From assembly GCF_000327385.1 (NCBI RefSeq), contig NW_008710662.1, positions 879,354-943,353 on the forward strand: a DNA stretch of 64,000 nt, written 5' to 3'. Both the position numbers and the translations under genes were made by a program. Below are positions 40,601 to 51,990 of the stretch, piece by piece (position 1 is the first letter of the stretch; every line of letters starts with the position of its first letter). The DNA comes from Lottia gigantea. Taxonomy: Eukaryota > Mollusca > Gastropoda > Lottiidae. Under the pieces are notes generated by a model. The model ran no database searches and was not told the DNA's origin. It worked only from the letters and a program-made list of their open reading frames with translations.

Positions 40601-43600
40601 CTATCGTCATCTTTGTATTGATTGGACAAAATCAAATTTCACCTTGGTATTGATTGTACTAAACCAAATTTCACCTTTATATTGATTGGACTGAATCAAA
40701 AATTTCACCTTTGTATGACTAAATCAAATTTCACCTTGTTATTGATTGTACTAAGTAAAATTTCACCTTGGTATTGATTGGACAAAATCAAATTTCAGCT
40801 TGGTATTGATTGTACTAAACCAAATTTCACCTTTATATTGATTGGACTGAATCAAAAATTTCACCTTTGTATGACTAAATCAAATTTCACCTTGTTATTG
40901 ATTGTACTAAGTAAAATTTCACCTTGGTATTGATTGGACAAAATCAAATTTCACCTTGGTATTGATCGGACTAAATCAAATTTCACCTTGGTATTGATCG
41001 GACTAAATCAAATTTCACCTTGGTGTTGATCGGACTAAATCAAATTTCACCATGGTATTGATCTGATGATGCACTAGTCTCTCCTAAGTCTAGTCTAACT
41101 TAGTAAATCATATAAACCAAGACACTGAATGTGTTTTTAAGGCCATTAAGGTGATGAGCATCACTGGTGTTTTAGTAAATCATAAAGATAATTTGAAATC
41201 TATTGTAGGTGACAGCTGATCCATTAGATATTAACATTCTACCAGAATATAGTAAAGATCCTAGAGTTGTCAATAATATTATAGATGGTTGTAATAGAAC
41301 TAGAGATGATGTTCATATGTGGTTGACACCATTTACAGCTGGTTCACATCATTATGTTTACTTGACATTGTGTAAACCATGTCAGATAGCTATGATCAGA
41401 GTGTGGGTAAGCAAATTAAATTTTACTCCATTTAACCCATTGATATACTGGCCACAAAATTATGTGACATATAGACTAGCGACTTAATGACTTAATCATA
41501 TTTTACAGCTCTGGCATTCAGGGTTAACATGTTTATTTTAAAATCGTGTGATTTATTTTTTCTTTTATTACAATTTGACTCGTTTTATGTTTGTTTTGAA
41601 GCAGTACAATTTTTTTTTAATTTTTACCTCTAAAATATGTTTATGAACCGCAAAGCAGAATAGTTAAAGTGAAATGTGCAGAAAATTTGAAATACATTTG
41701 CTTTTGCTTTCAGACACATCATACTAGTATGATTATTAAAAGTTTTTTCTTAGAACAAAGAAAATAATGCTGAAATTTCTTGTTTCATATGAAATCTGCC
41801 ACAAATCCTTTGGCATTTTATTAGGTTAAAGTTGAACTTGTTTGACATTCATTTTTTTTTTTTTGATTTTTACAGAATTATAATAAATCAAGAATACATT
41901 CTTATCGTGGTGCTAGAGAAGTTACTATAAAATTAGATAAAAATATTATATTTATTGGTGAGATAGCTAGAGCTTGTGGTGGTATAGAGGGTGGTACAGA
42001 ATCATTTGGTGATGTAAGTTGTGATGATATAGAAATGAACTATGGGCTATTGTGTGTAACCATGTTCTCCAAATTTGGTTGAAATGCAGAGCTGTCTAAA
42101 GTTATCAAAAGCTTTGCTTAAGGTGCCCTCACACAAGATTCGAGATTCGAGTTTCGAGTAATGAAAGTGGTCATGAGTTCCGAGTGCAATTCACTACTTA
42201 GTTGCATGGGAGTTTCCATAACCACTCTTCTTATTCGCAACCATACACAACTGGTAATCACTATGGTGTAAGAGCCACTTTTAATTGCATAGTCCCATTG
42301 TTAATACTGAATGATAAGACACATTTGAATTACTCACATGTACTTGTGGTTATCTATAAATGATCATCAAAATGTTCGACTGTCGTTGTTTAGACATTCT
42401 TATTTGAAAGATGGTAAAAGAAATATCCATCCAAGAAATGAAATTGTATTTTTAGACGATATTATTTACTACTGATGAAGATATATTAGAAGAAGTAAGT
42501 AAGAATGATGAAGCGTTTGAAGGTGAACTATTATGCGAGGCAGAAGATGAACATGTACCATATGAACGACCTAGTACTGCTGATGAAAGTGAGGTTAGTT
42601 CATCTTTTAATACAATTAGATTAGAAATATGAAGTAATATTGGCGCAAATCAAAGACATATGGATAAATATAAATCGATCTAAAACAACATCTCACTTAA
42701 TGATTTCCTTTGTGGAGAGTCAACAAAGTTTATAATGAAAGCGATGAGTTTTATTGAAGATCTCTTAGTAATGGAACACTTGCTCAAACAAGCCATATAT
42801 CTTATTGTTTTTGTTTCATTTTTTTCTGTGGGTATTCTTGACACACATAAAAATGTGGCTGTTTTATATTTACAGGATAGACCACTTACAAGAGCTGTAG
42901 GTGTTATACCAAAAGATAGCCAACTCAGACCAGAAACCAGTTTTGTTACAACTATAAATAATGTTACAGCTTATAAAACTAAAAGTAAGAACACCTTATC
43001 TAGTGTTTTCTAGTTGGACAATAAAATCTCTCTGGGTGAAACCATTAGGGTATTCATTCTTTGTTTTGATGTTTGTCTTCAAATTGAAAAATGTCTATTT
43101 ATTAAAGCATTTTTTCTAGCATTTACATTTGGTTTGATCAGATGTATCTCACATCAGACCTGCAGCAATGTGGTGGTGAGGCTCATGTACCTTTCACCTA
43201 CAGTGTTGAACTATACCAAATACATATGAATAACTATGTGGCCTCTTAGATGTTGAGTTCACAATCCAGATTGCAGAGTGTCTTCAGGTGGTCTAGATAG
43301 ATGAACATGTCCTGTATCTATAGTACACATGCCGAAGAATATGAAGCCTCTTCATATCAAATAATATGATGAGAGAGTAACAGCTGAAGCATCAATTTTG
43401 TTTTATTTCAGATTTGGAATTAAACTTTACAGATACGTGGGGTGATCCTCACTATTTAGGTTTAACTGCTCTAGAAGTTGTAGGTAGAGATGGTGAATCA
43501 ATACCTATAAAATTATCTATGTTAACAGCTAATCCTAGAGATGTAAGAGTTTTACCTGGACATGATCATGATGCTAGAACTCTTGATAAGTAAGTTTGTT

Positions 43601-46600
43601 GGCATTTACATTTCTTAACTAAGATAATTTTGGTGTTCATTGATTTGATCGAATAATTACTAATAACAGAATTTATCATAATTATCACAATTTTTAATTT
43701 ATCTTGGTAAAGCTTTGCGGATACTGATCCAAAGACCATACATGACAAAATTTGTTCAGTTGAAGACACTACTTATCAAAACCCTATAGAAATTCTTAAT
43801 TCCATAGGTTAGGACCTGAGTGGGATACCAGAACATACAAGGGGTACAGATTGGAAACTTCAATGTTTTAAGTGTTGATGTATGACATCTTTCAACTGTG
43901 AAAACAATAAAATGCTCTTGTGTGAAGGACCATACACATCAACCTGTCCATCAGCCCCGTTTGGTTGGGGTCCATAGGGGCTGGGACCCAGCATGTGAGA
44001 ATTAAGCCCCAGCAAAACCTTCTTCAGTTCAACAGAGATTGATTCATTTACAGTGTCTTTGAACAAAATCAAGAAGAAATGAGTTCTCTGGGCCTAAGTG
44101 CAAAATCTGACCCCCTGCATCAATTCATTTCTGGCGACGAGGCTGCTGTCCATGTGGAAGCATCACTGATACTGTTGGTTTTTAATTTTGTATAAGATAT
44201 GTGAAGGAATACTGAGATCAATTATGTATAAAAAAGGGGTTCCAGGTATTTGACCTTTTCATGCATAATTTTCAGTTCACAATTCATTTAAACTGTCATG
44301 GTTTATTTCAGATTAATAGATGGTACCACATTAACAGTAGCAGATGAACATATGTGGCTGGTACCATTTGTAGAAAATAAAAATCACCTATTAACTATAA
44401 CATTCCCTGAAAAAGTGCTAGTAACTGGATTACGTATCTGGAACTATAATAAAAGTCGTGAAGACACATATCGTGGTGTAAGTTTAATATCTTAATTCTA
44501 TTCTATATTATAACATATCAGAATAATGTTGTCTTTTTATTAATTGGACACCTCTCACATGACTGTGTCTTGTTTTTGTTTATGTAGAAGGATGGTGTTT
44601 ATATTACAATAACAAAATATCTTCAGTTTGAAAAGTGCAATTCTAGAGTGAGACTCTGGGTCTGAATCTCTGAATCTGAAACATGTTATTAGTCAGAGTT
44701 TCACCTTGCTTGATCTTCAGATAATCAATCTCTTTTAGTTTATAGTTTGACAAGTAAAGTTGAAAGTATTTATTAATTTTAAGATAAAATGACACTGAAG
44801 AAGCTTCATAGTTACATTTAAAGAATCTAGTTCAATTGTGATTCTCAATAACTGAATCATTTTTTATAAGCTTACATGTATTAATGAATTATTAAAATGC
44901 TATATTTAATTATAGGCTAAAATTGTTCATGTTAAAATTGATGGAAGACAGATATCACCTTCTACAGGTTATTTAATAAGAAAAGGTCCTGGAAGCTGCC
45001 ATTTTGATTTTGCTCAAGAAATAATTTTTAAATGTAACAATAATAATAATAATGAGAAAGGATTTTCACCAGTAAATCATGCTGGAGGGTAAGCAATTTT
45101 TTATTTTGGCTGATCAAATTTAACTAAAAGTGGATTGTTCGACCGAATGAGATAGCATATTGATTTAAGCAACTACCAGAAAGTGATAGCATTTGGGAGA
45201 GCTCAAATTGAGCATTACAAATAATTAAAAATTGCAGTTGCTGCTAGTTTTGAAAAAATTGGAAACGATTGTTGATCTGAACAGTTGTTATTAATTGTAA
45301 TACATATGTCAATATTAACATTAAGCTCATATCAACTGTTTGGGATTGAATGAGATGATGTGGATCACCATGAGACCAGAAACTTCTTTTAAAGTCAAGA
45401 ATTGCTAATTCAACTTTATAGGTGGAAAAAGGCATATCACCTAAAATACAGTTAATGTACTTTGCTTATCTATATAGACTATATTATTTGAATTATGTTA
45501 ATTATATTTTAGTGTTGAAACTAGTCATGATTATGAAGCTGTACAGATGCCTTGTGGCTGTATCCTTTATTCTTATATTACTGAATTCATTAGCATTTTA
45601 TCATGAAAAAAGCAAACAGTAGTATTATTCAATAACATATTAACATGAAAACATTTTTTAACTTTAACCTTGTGTCAGTGCCTTCTGTTGAATAATGACT
45701 AGTTGCTTGTCAATAGTACCTGTAACTGGTTTCTTTTCAAGCCCTAACCTCAATATAGTTCATGTTTATCATAATTTTCTTAACTAACATTAGTTATATA
45801 CCAATTTCAACTATTTACTGCATGGTCTGATCAATATTATATTGGATTAAATGGTTTAGAATTATATGATGAAAATCTTAAACAAATACAACTTACTGAG
45901 AATAGTAAGGAATCAGTTTTTTTTTTGTTACCTTTATTGTAGGGCCAATTTCTTACCAATTATGCTTAGCAGAATTAGTATTATAATGCTAATGCCATAA
46001 AACAATTTCAAATCACCCAAATATAATTGTTCAACCAATTACTTAGTATATATATAAGCTTATTGGGTATAGGATAGCTTTCAAATATTATAACCTGTAC
46101 CTAATCACTGTTTATTGATTAAATAGTGAAACCTCTACCATAATGAATTGTTAACTTTAGATTAATTCTTTATCACAGAACATTGTACAACTCAAAATTG
46201 ATGTTTTGTAGATATATCAGCTCATCCAGTTTGTGTCAATGTATTAGATAATATGGAGAATGATGTTCGAACACCAGATAAATTAATTAATGGTATTAAT
46301 GATACTAATGATGGTAAAAATACCTGGTTAGCACCAATATTACCTGGACTGGTTAGTATGTTTAGTAATTCTAGTAGCAATGGAGGATCTTAACCATGAG
46401 AGACTTTGATTGATAAAAGTTGATGTATCAAATATTACTTGGCTCTTATATTTTTGCTTGGTTTTGAGGAAGGAAGTTGACTTCTATTTAAGCTTTTCTC
46501 TGTATTAGTTGCAAAACTGAAACCTCTATTTAGAAGATTGTAGGTTGATTAAGGCTTAAAATGTTTTGATAAGGGAGATTACTCTGCAATTTTTTCCCTT

Positions 46601-47829
46601 TAATGAATTATTCCCCTTTGACCACCTATAGAAAAATCTTGAATATATATTTTTATTTTTATGTTATTTGCTTACAGTTAAATAGAGTGTATGTGATATT
46701 TGATCAACCAACTACTGTATCTATGATAAAGATATGGAATTATAGTAAAACACCCACCAGAGGAGTCAAAGATTTTGCTGTAAGTTGTTTATTTCTTGAA
46801 TATAAACAAAAACTTTTCTTCAAATTTCAAAACCTATATAAAAATCTCATAAGTCAAATCAGTGGAGCTTCAGGAAAAAACAATGAAAAATGACTAAAAT
46901 GAAACCTATTGAGTGCTATTATTTTCTCAGTATTAAAAGTTCTAGCCTATAGCATAATGTAAAGAAAATATATTTTTATGATTTTGTAGTTATTAGTAGA
47001 TGATTTATTAGTATATAATGGTACATTAGAATCAGTAACTCCAGGTGCACGTGGTATCATACCAACATGCTCAATACCACAAAAATATCATACAGTACTA
47101 TTTACACAGAATCCTGATTTAGTACGCAAAGAAAAACATACTATTATCAAGTAAGATATTATGTAAATTACCTTAGACTTAATTTTAGTCTGAAAATTAT
47201 TTACTGTTATATTTGAGAAGCATAGTTTTTATTTTCATCCTTGACCCAATATCATACTATTAGGCATTGCACATCAAAGTTCTTTTTTTAAATATTGTTT
47301 AATAATTCATGAGCTTAAACCTTTGAACCCTGAGTGTAAATGAAATATTACTTCCTATGCCCTGAACTCCAAGTAATAAAAGTAAACGCTTATGACGAAC
47401 GTTGTTTGACGTCACTTAGTAATGGCTGGTATACCGGCTGTTCGGGTATATATTGCGTTATGTGCATGGCGGGTAAACCTGCCGCTAGGGTAGAAAGGGT
47501 TAAACTGTAGTTAAGTTCTTTGACTGAATGCTGTCATTCCATAATTCAATTGTAGATTATAAATTTGATGTGTTTTATTTTCTAGTAACCAAGCAGGAGA
47601 ACAAGATGTCCAACTATTAAATGATAAGAAAATTATAACTAAATATACTGACCCTAAAAAAGCACAATCTGGTAAACCTGTAAATCAAGGTTTGTAATTT
47701 GTGAATTTTCTGATTTTTTGTAAATGCACCAAAGAACCTCTTTTGAGAATAAAAAACTGATGTGTCTTTTTTTTTTCAGAATTACGACCTAAAACAAGCG
47801 TCACTGGTCAAATGAAATTCAGAAGATAG
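25610..47829 (+). CDS. KATNIP: Katanin-interacting protein (KIAA0556/KATNIP)
   Basis: Ciliary-base, microtubule-associated scaffold that binds katanin; the human gene underlies a Joubert syndrome type. Thirty-seven coding exons, all in phase: 25610-25616, 26417-26469, 27228-27298, 27483-27649, 27972-28160, 28447-28637, 29945-30010, 30408-30449, 31199-31379, 31766-33040, 33369-33556, 33998-34146, 34724-34862, 35199-35693, 35928-36068, 36468-36861, 37218-37335, 37623-37907, 38126-38203, 38432-38487, 38723-38888, 39652-39842, 40269-40504, 41209-41406, 41876-42013, 42456-42593, 42876-42984, 43412-43589, 44312-44477, 44916-45088, 45513-45559, 45794-45904, 46212-46351, 46678-46779, 46990-47150, 47586-47689, 47780-47829. 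That is 2230 residues, or about 1752 if the first donors in exons 10 and 14 are used (human about 1618). The N-terminus has YEEYLLLLQEKNRLVKKL and GFSLYVNGANAEL; the C-terminal half repeats the KATNIP (DUF4457) module, e.g. WGDHHYVGLTG, WGDPHYLGLTALEV, KGPGNCHFDFAQEI, MIKIWNYSKTPTRGVK. Exon 8 (42 nt, donor GTTTTT) is the least certain. Confidence 0.95.
26046..26315. repeat. Palindromic MITE-like element, family A copy 2
   Basis: In KATNIP intron 1. Left arm has TTTTATGTGTATC, GATAGCATCAAGTTGCACC and CTGCAATTCCACTATAACTA; the right arm is its mirror (TTTTAGTGGAATTGCAGG, GATGCTATC, ATACACATAAAAAATCTAG). About 270 bp with no transposase. Confidence 0.75.
28638..29944. other. KATNIP intron 6 (1.3 kb)
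   Basis: Contains a half copy of foldback family A at 29768-29881 (GGTTGTAAAGAAGTTTTCTA to TGTGGTTCCTGTAATT). No exon, RNA gene or other repeat supported. Confidence 0.55.
31840..33131 (+). repeat. 81-bp in-frame tandem array across the exon 10 / intron 10 junction of KATNIP
   Basis: Fifteen tandem copies of an 81-bp unit encoding 27 residues (motifs DKLISPRSQQQ, NETKELQSGKIQL), followed by a partial copy ending at a stop. Copies look identical by eye; the 15th has one visible change (GTAACATAC for GTAAAATAC). Each copy contains CAATCAG|GTAAAATAC, a usable 5' splice site, at 31906 and then every 81 bp to 33040. All fifteen donors are in the same phase (1), and the next exon at 33369 starts in the matching phase. 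The coding part of each copy after the donor was plausibly the start of the ancestral intron. Confidence 0.92.
35369..35698 (+). repeat. 75-bp in-frame tandem array with five donors in KATNIP exon 14
   Basis: Four extra copies of a 75-bp unit encoding 25 residues (VGMFYNKDTS, VDVLFNGKTK). Each copy contains AACTAAG|GTAGGG, or GTAGAC in the last, so 5' splice sites fall after 35393, 35468, 35543, 35618 and 35693, all phase 0. The unit fuses an exon fragment with the first bases of the intron. The ancestral exon most likely ended at the first donor, within the first DUF4457-type module. Confidence 0.9.
38889..39530 (+). repeat. Tandem array of donor-derived units in KATNIP intron 21
   Basis: About 20 copies, 29-35 bp each. 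The array starts at the real exon 21 donor AATAG|GTAATATTTCA, and each copy repeats AATAGGT(A/C)ATATTTCAG. Each unit so carries a donor-like and, 12 bases later, an acceptor-like TTTCAG. Later copies have GTCAT and are weaker donors. Confidence 0.88.
40588..41075 (+). repeat. Tandem array with higher-order repeat, KATNIP intron 23
   Basis: About 14 copies of a roughly 31-33 bp unit (TATTGATTGGACTAAATC, AAATTTCACCTTGG). A block of about 157 bp starting near 40643 is repeated at about 40800, indicating a second level of duplication. Confidence 0.85.
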
Positions 47830-48189
47830 TATTTGTGTCATATTATTAAGTTGAAGGCATTTATATTGATTTAAGTTTTAATTATATATTTGGTTCGAAT
47901 TTAGTTTTGCCTTCAGTAAAATCCATCCTAGACATTTAAAATTTATATAGTTGAGAACAGTCAAAAATATGTTATTGTGGAATATCCGTCCTAATATTTA
48001 CTTACATTATATTCTTCATAATTATTATGTATACTGATGCTGTGAAAAATATATTCTATAGTATAATACCGTATATAATGATATGATACTCTCAAATATA
48101 TGAGAGACATAGACATGTCTGATGACATTTGTTATGAAAATATTGATACTATGAATAATACTTCTATTTTTATACTATGAAACTGTAAA

Positions 48190-49000
48190 AATCCATCCTC
48201 TTTTATTTTGGTATTACTATGAAATATAAATTAATACCGTGAAAATCCATCAAATTTTATTCTGGTATTACTATGAAATATAAATTGATACTGTGAAAAA
48301 TCCATCCAGTTTCATTTTGATCATTACTATGAAATATAAATTGATACTGTGAAAATCCATCCAATTTTATCTTGGTAATACTATGAAATATAAATTGATA
48401 CTGTGAAAAATCAATCCAATTTTATTCTGGTATTACTATGAAATATAAATTGATACTGTGAAAAATCCATCCAATTTTATTTTGGTATTACTATGAAATA
48501 TAATTTGATACTGTGAAAAATCCATCCAATTTTATTTTGGTATTACTATGAAATATAAATTGATACTGTGAAAAATTCATCCAATTTTATTTTGGTCATA
48601 CTATGAAATATAAATTGATACTGTGAAAAATCCATCCAGTTTCATTTTGATATTACTATGAAATATAAATTGATACTGTGAAAAATCTATCAAATTTTAT
48701 TTTGGTATTACTATGAAATATAAATTGATACTGTGAAAAATCCATCCAATTTTATTTTGGTATTACTATGAAATATAAATTTATACTGTGAAAAATCTAT
48801 CAAATTTTATTTTGGTATTACTATGAAATATAAATTTATACTGTGAAAAATCTATCAAATTTTATTTTGGTAATACTATGAAATATAAATTTATACTGTG
48901 AAAAATCTATCAAATTTTATTTTGGTATTACTATGAAATATAAATTTATACTGTGAAAAATCTATCAAATTTTATTTTGGTATACCGTGAAAAATCCATC
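48190..49000 (+). repeat. Tandem array, 55-60 bp unit, downstream of KATNIP
   Basis: About 14 copies containing TACTATGAAATATAAATTGA, then TACTGTGAAAAATCCATCCA. Begins about 360 bp after the KATNIP stop, so it may lie in the 3'-untranslated region. Low divergence between copies. Confidence 0.9.
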
Positions 49001-50136
49001 CATATTTTTTATACTAATACTATGAAAATGTTGTAACTGAACTAACTCAGTTCCTTATCATCAGACGAATCAAAAATCTCTCTGAATCAACCAAAAAGAT
49101 CTGTTTGAAAATCCATCTTGGTTTTACTCAGATATATATTTACCCTTAATATAGTTCTTATAGATGCTTGCTTATTATAAATCATTGTCTTCACAAATAC
49201 TGTTTATGTCTTGTAAAATAGCACCTATCAAATTTTATAGTCAACGATATTATTATTATTGTTCAGTTATATAGATGAAATGGCAGTAGGCACAATGTGG
49301 AAAATGTTTGGCTTTAATTACAATTTAGAAAGCTTTTCTTTTGTTTTGATATATCTCTGGAATATCACTGATAGACAAAACATTATGTTCTTGTTAGTTT
49401 TATTTGTTGTTAAAACATTAAGTGGGAGTATGCACAAATTTATTTAATATGTTATAAAATCTTTAAAAAAATAATGAAATTTACTTTGAAAACATTAAAA
49501 AGAATTGGACCATATTTTGAAAGTTGCAAGCAAATGAAGTTCTTGAACAAGGTTACTTCCTCTATTAAGATGAAAGAAAAAAAAACAAGAATTCCTCTTG
49601 ACATTTGTGTACATATTCATGAAATCCTTCTCATAACGAGTGCCTAAGAAAGAATTTTGAAATATATATTATCAATTCACAACATCTGTTGTATTTACAT
49701 TTTATGATTTTTTATGTAAATCTAAAGGTTTAGTATATATTATAAAGTAGATGTATATTAAAGTAAGTATATATGCCAATTTCTTAACAATTTATTATAA
49801 TGTTTGCATTATTATAGTGTTCTAGTGTATATTAATGAAATCATCTCTATTTGTAATGCTTATTACATTCTCTTACTGTAGGTAAAGTCAACTTCAAATT
49901 ATTTTACCTTCTATGATATGAGAATGAAATTGAAGGCAAGACTTATAGGGTTTTAAAACAAAATTCTATGACAGTGCCAAAAAAATGTTATTTTGAAGAA
50001 ACTCTGGAAGGAAGCTTATCATTGACTTTAACCTCAGAATTACTTTTGGTATTAATGCATGCAATATATCCAATGCAAGGATGTGCTTAACATAAATAAA
50101 ACAATACATTATAAATAAGAGTAAACAATTCTTATA

Positions 50137-50431
50137 ACATTTTCCATAATGTCAAGCTTCATACTTCGTTTTATACCTTGACTGCAATAGCCACCTTTTT
50201 TGCTTGATTAGACTGTATGCCAACGAATACAGCCAATCATAGTCCTGGACAGACAGACTGTAAACATTATGGGTTATTGTTTAAATCTTTTCTGTTAAGG
50301 ACTCTGATTGGCTGTATTTGCTAATGATGTGCAATTAGCACAAAATTGCTGCATTTAAAAACTCCCATGACACAAGTTGGGGCAGTCAAGGTATAGGACA
50401 AGGTACCTAATAGCTTGACATTATGAAGATG
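50137..50431. repeat. Foldback MITE-like element, family B copy 2
   Basis: The outer arms CATAATGTCAAGCT (50145-50158) and AGCTTGACATTATG (50412-50425) are exact complements. The inner arms TATACCTTGACTGC (50172-50185) and GCAGTCAAGGTATA (50382-50395) are also exact complements. A third pair is AATACAGCCAATCA and TGATTGGCTGTATT. Related to the element at 1518-1884. Confidence 0.8.
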
Positions 50432-50986
50432 GACCTACATGCTGCTATCATTTCCATCTAACCTTTTTTCATCTTCAGTGTATATTTTTTGCATTTTATT
50501 TATATTCATGAAAAAGGCTTAGTTTTAAATAATAAGCCTATAAGTGGATGTGATTTACTTGACACAGCACAAACTTACATTTTTAGATTTATCAAATATG
50601 ATGTCAAATACATCTAGCTTGATTGTCACTATTATACTGCTCAGTGGACTTTGCCCTGGTAAAAAGCAAACAGGGTCTTTGTATTTTCAATCAATATTAA
50701 TTAGTAATTAGAAGTTTGTGTTGTGAAATATTTTAAAAGTTATAGCATAATCTCAAAAAGTAAGGATGTACTATCCTTTTTGTCTGTGATAATAAAGTTG
50801 TTTTTCATCATTAACGCTTTTTTTTTCTTACAAATTACTTGTTAAAGTGAAATTGCCATGATTGTTTACTAAAGTCAAAAATGACAATTGAATAATGGGA
50901 CCCTCTCATGAGATAACTTTAATTGACTTTGGAAAAAGAGAGTCTCAAGTTAATCCCAACCCTAGTTAACCCCAACTCCTAACACT

Positions 50987-51052
50987 GGGTCTCGGTGGCC
51001 TAGTGGATTTACTGCTTGCTTGCCAACATTGAGGTCGTGGGTTCAAATGCCA
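50987..51052 (+). repeat. tRNA-like head, probably a SINE
   Basis: Has an A-box-like TGGCCTAGTGG (50996-51006) and a B-box-like GGTTCAAATGCC (51040-51051) at tRNA spacing. The stems do not close into a clear cloverleaf, so a tRNA-derived SINE remnant is more likely than a working tRNA gene. The tail and target duplication were not resolved. Confidence 0.55.
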
Positions 51053-51990
51053 GTTGAAGTTTTTTGAAAATTTATTTTTTTTGTAGAGTCTAACACTGTC
51101 TTTTCTATCATTTTAGGTATACTAATGTATTTTATCCTCAATTGAGCAGGCTGTGCATAGCTAACCCTAATTTTCTGTTGACCACATTTTAACCCCTGCC
51201 ATTTGTAGACAACAATGAACAACTCTGTCACAATTACATTTTTGGAACAGATTGGAATAAACAATATTTTTTTTCTTATTTTTGTCAGAACATGAATATT
51301 TGCCCAAAATGATGAAAGCTCTGGTTAAAGAGCACAAATTTATTTGAAATTAAGTGGACAAATGGATTAAATTTGGGACTTGGTACCAAGGAATCGATAA
51401 ACAGTGCAAATCCAGGCAAAGATAATATGCACTTAATGTCACCCAAATACATTAGCTAGCTGATTTTATCATGTAAGAAATAGATTTAGTGTTGATGCCA
51501 TAATTTATGGCTTTGGATGGCCTATTATCTTTTTCTTTGGTTGATGATGTTTTAAAGGTTGTAAATCACAAAATACACAAAGAAAATGATAGTTTCATTT
51601 CAAGTCCACTGATGAACAGACTTATTTTGGCCAAGTTTTAAAATTTCAATTTTTTGTCATTCTTTGAGGTTTACCTTTAATAAATCTGACTGTTCAGAAA
51701 GTAACCTATATTATGGTCACATATACAAATAATCTAGTTAATATAGGCCTTTATTCCTTGAATTCCAATATTGTAGACTACATATTTAATATCATATTCC
51801 AAGGGCAGGTTAGTAAACTTTGAGATTCCCATTGATAAATAGTAATAAAACAACCATAGATTATCAGCACTTAATATTTTGCAATTAATAAACACGAAAT
51901 TCAGGGCATATAAATTTAATGTTTAAACAATAAAAGGACCTCTCTATAAGTTATTTCAAATTATTGGGCCTAGACAATTTTAGAATGACT

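Larger units (their letters stand above)
47830..51990. other. Tail-to-tail spacer between KATNIP and COX6B
   Basis: Holds the KATNIP 3' region with a tandem array (about 48190-49000), a foldback element (50137-50431) and a tRNA-like SINE head (50987-51052). No protein-coding exon supported. Confidence 0.6.

Noticed and set aside
43920-44010. Locally GC-rich hairpin-prone stretch in a KATNIP intron
   Set aside because: Could be a small RNA or element remnant, but no box motifs, copies or clear ends were seen.
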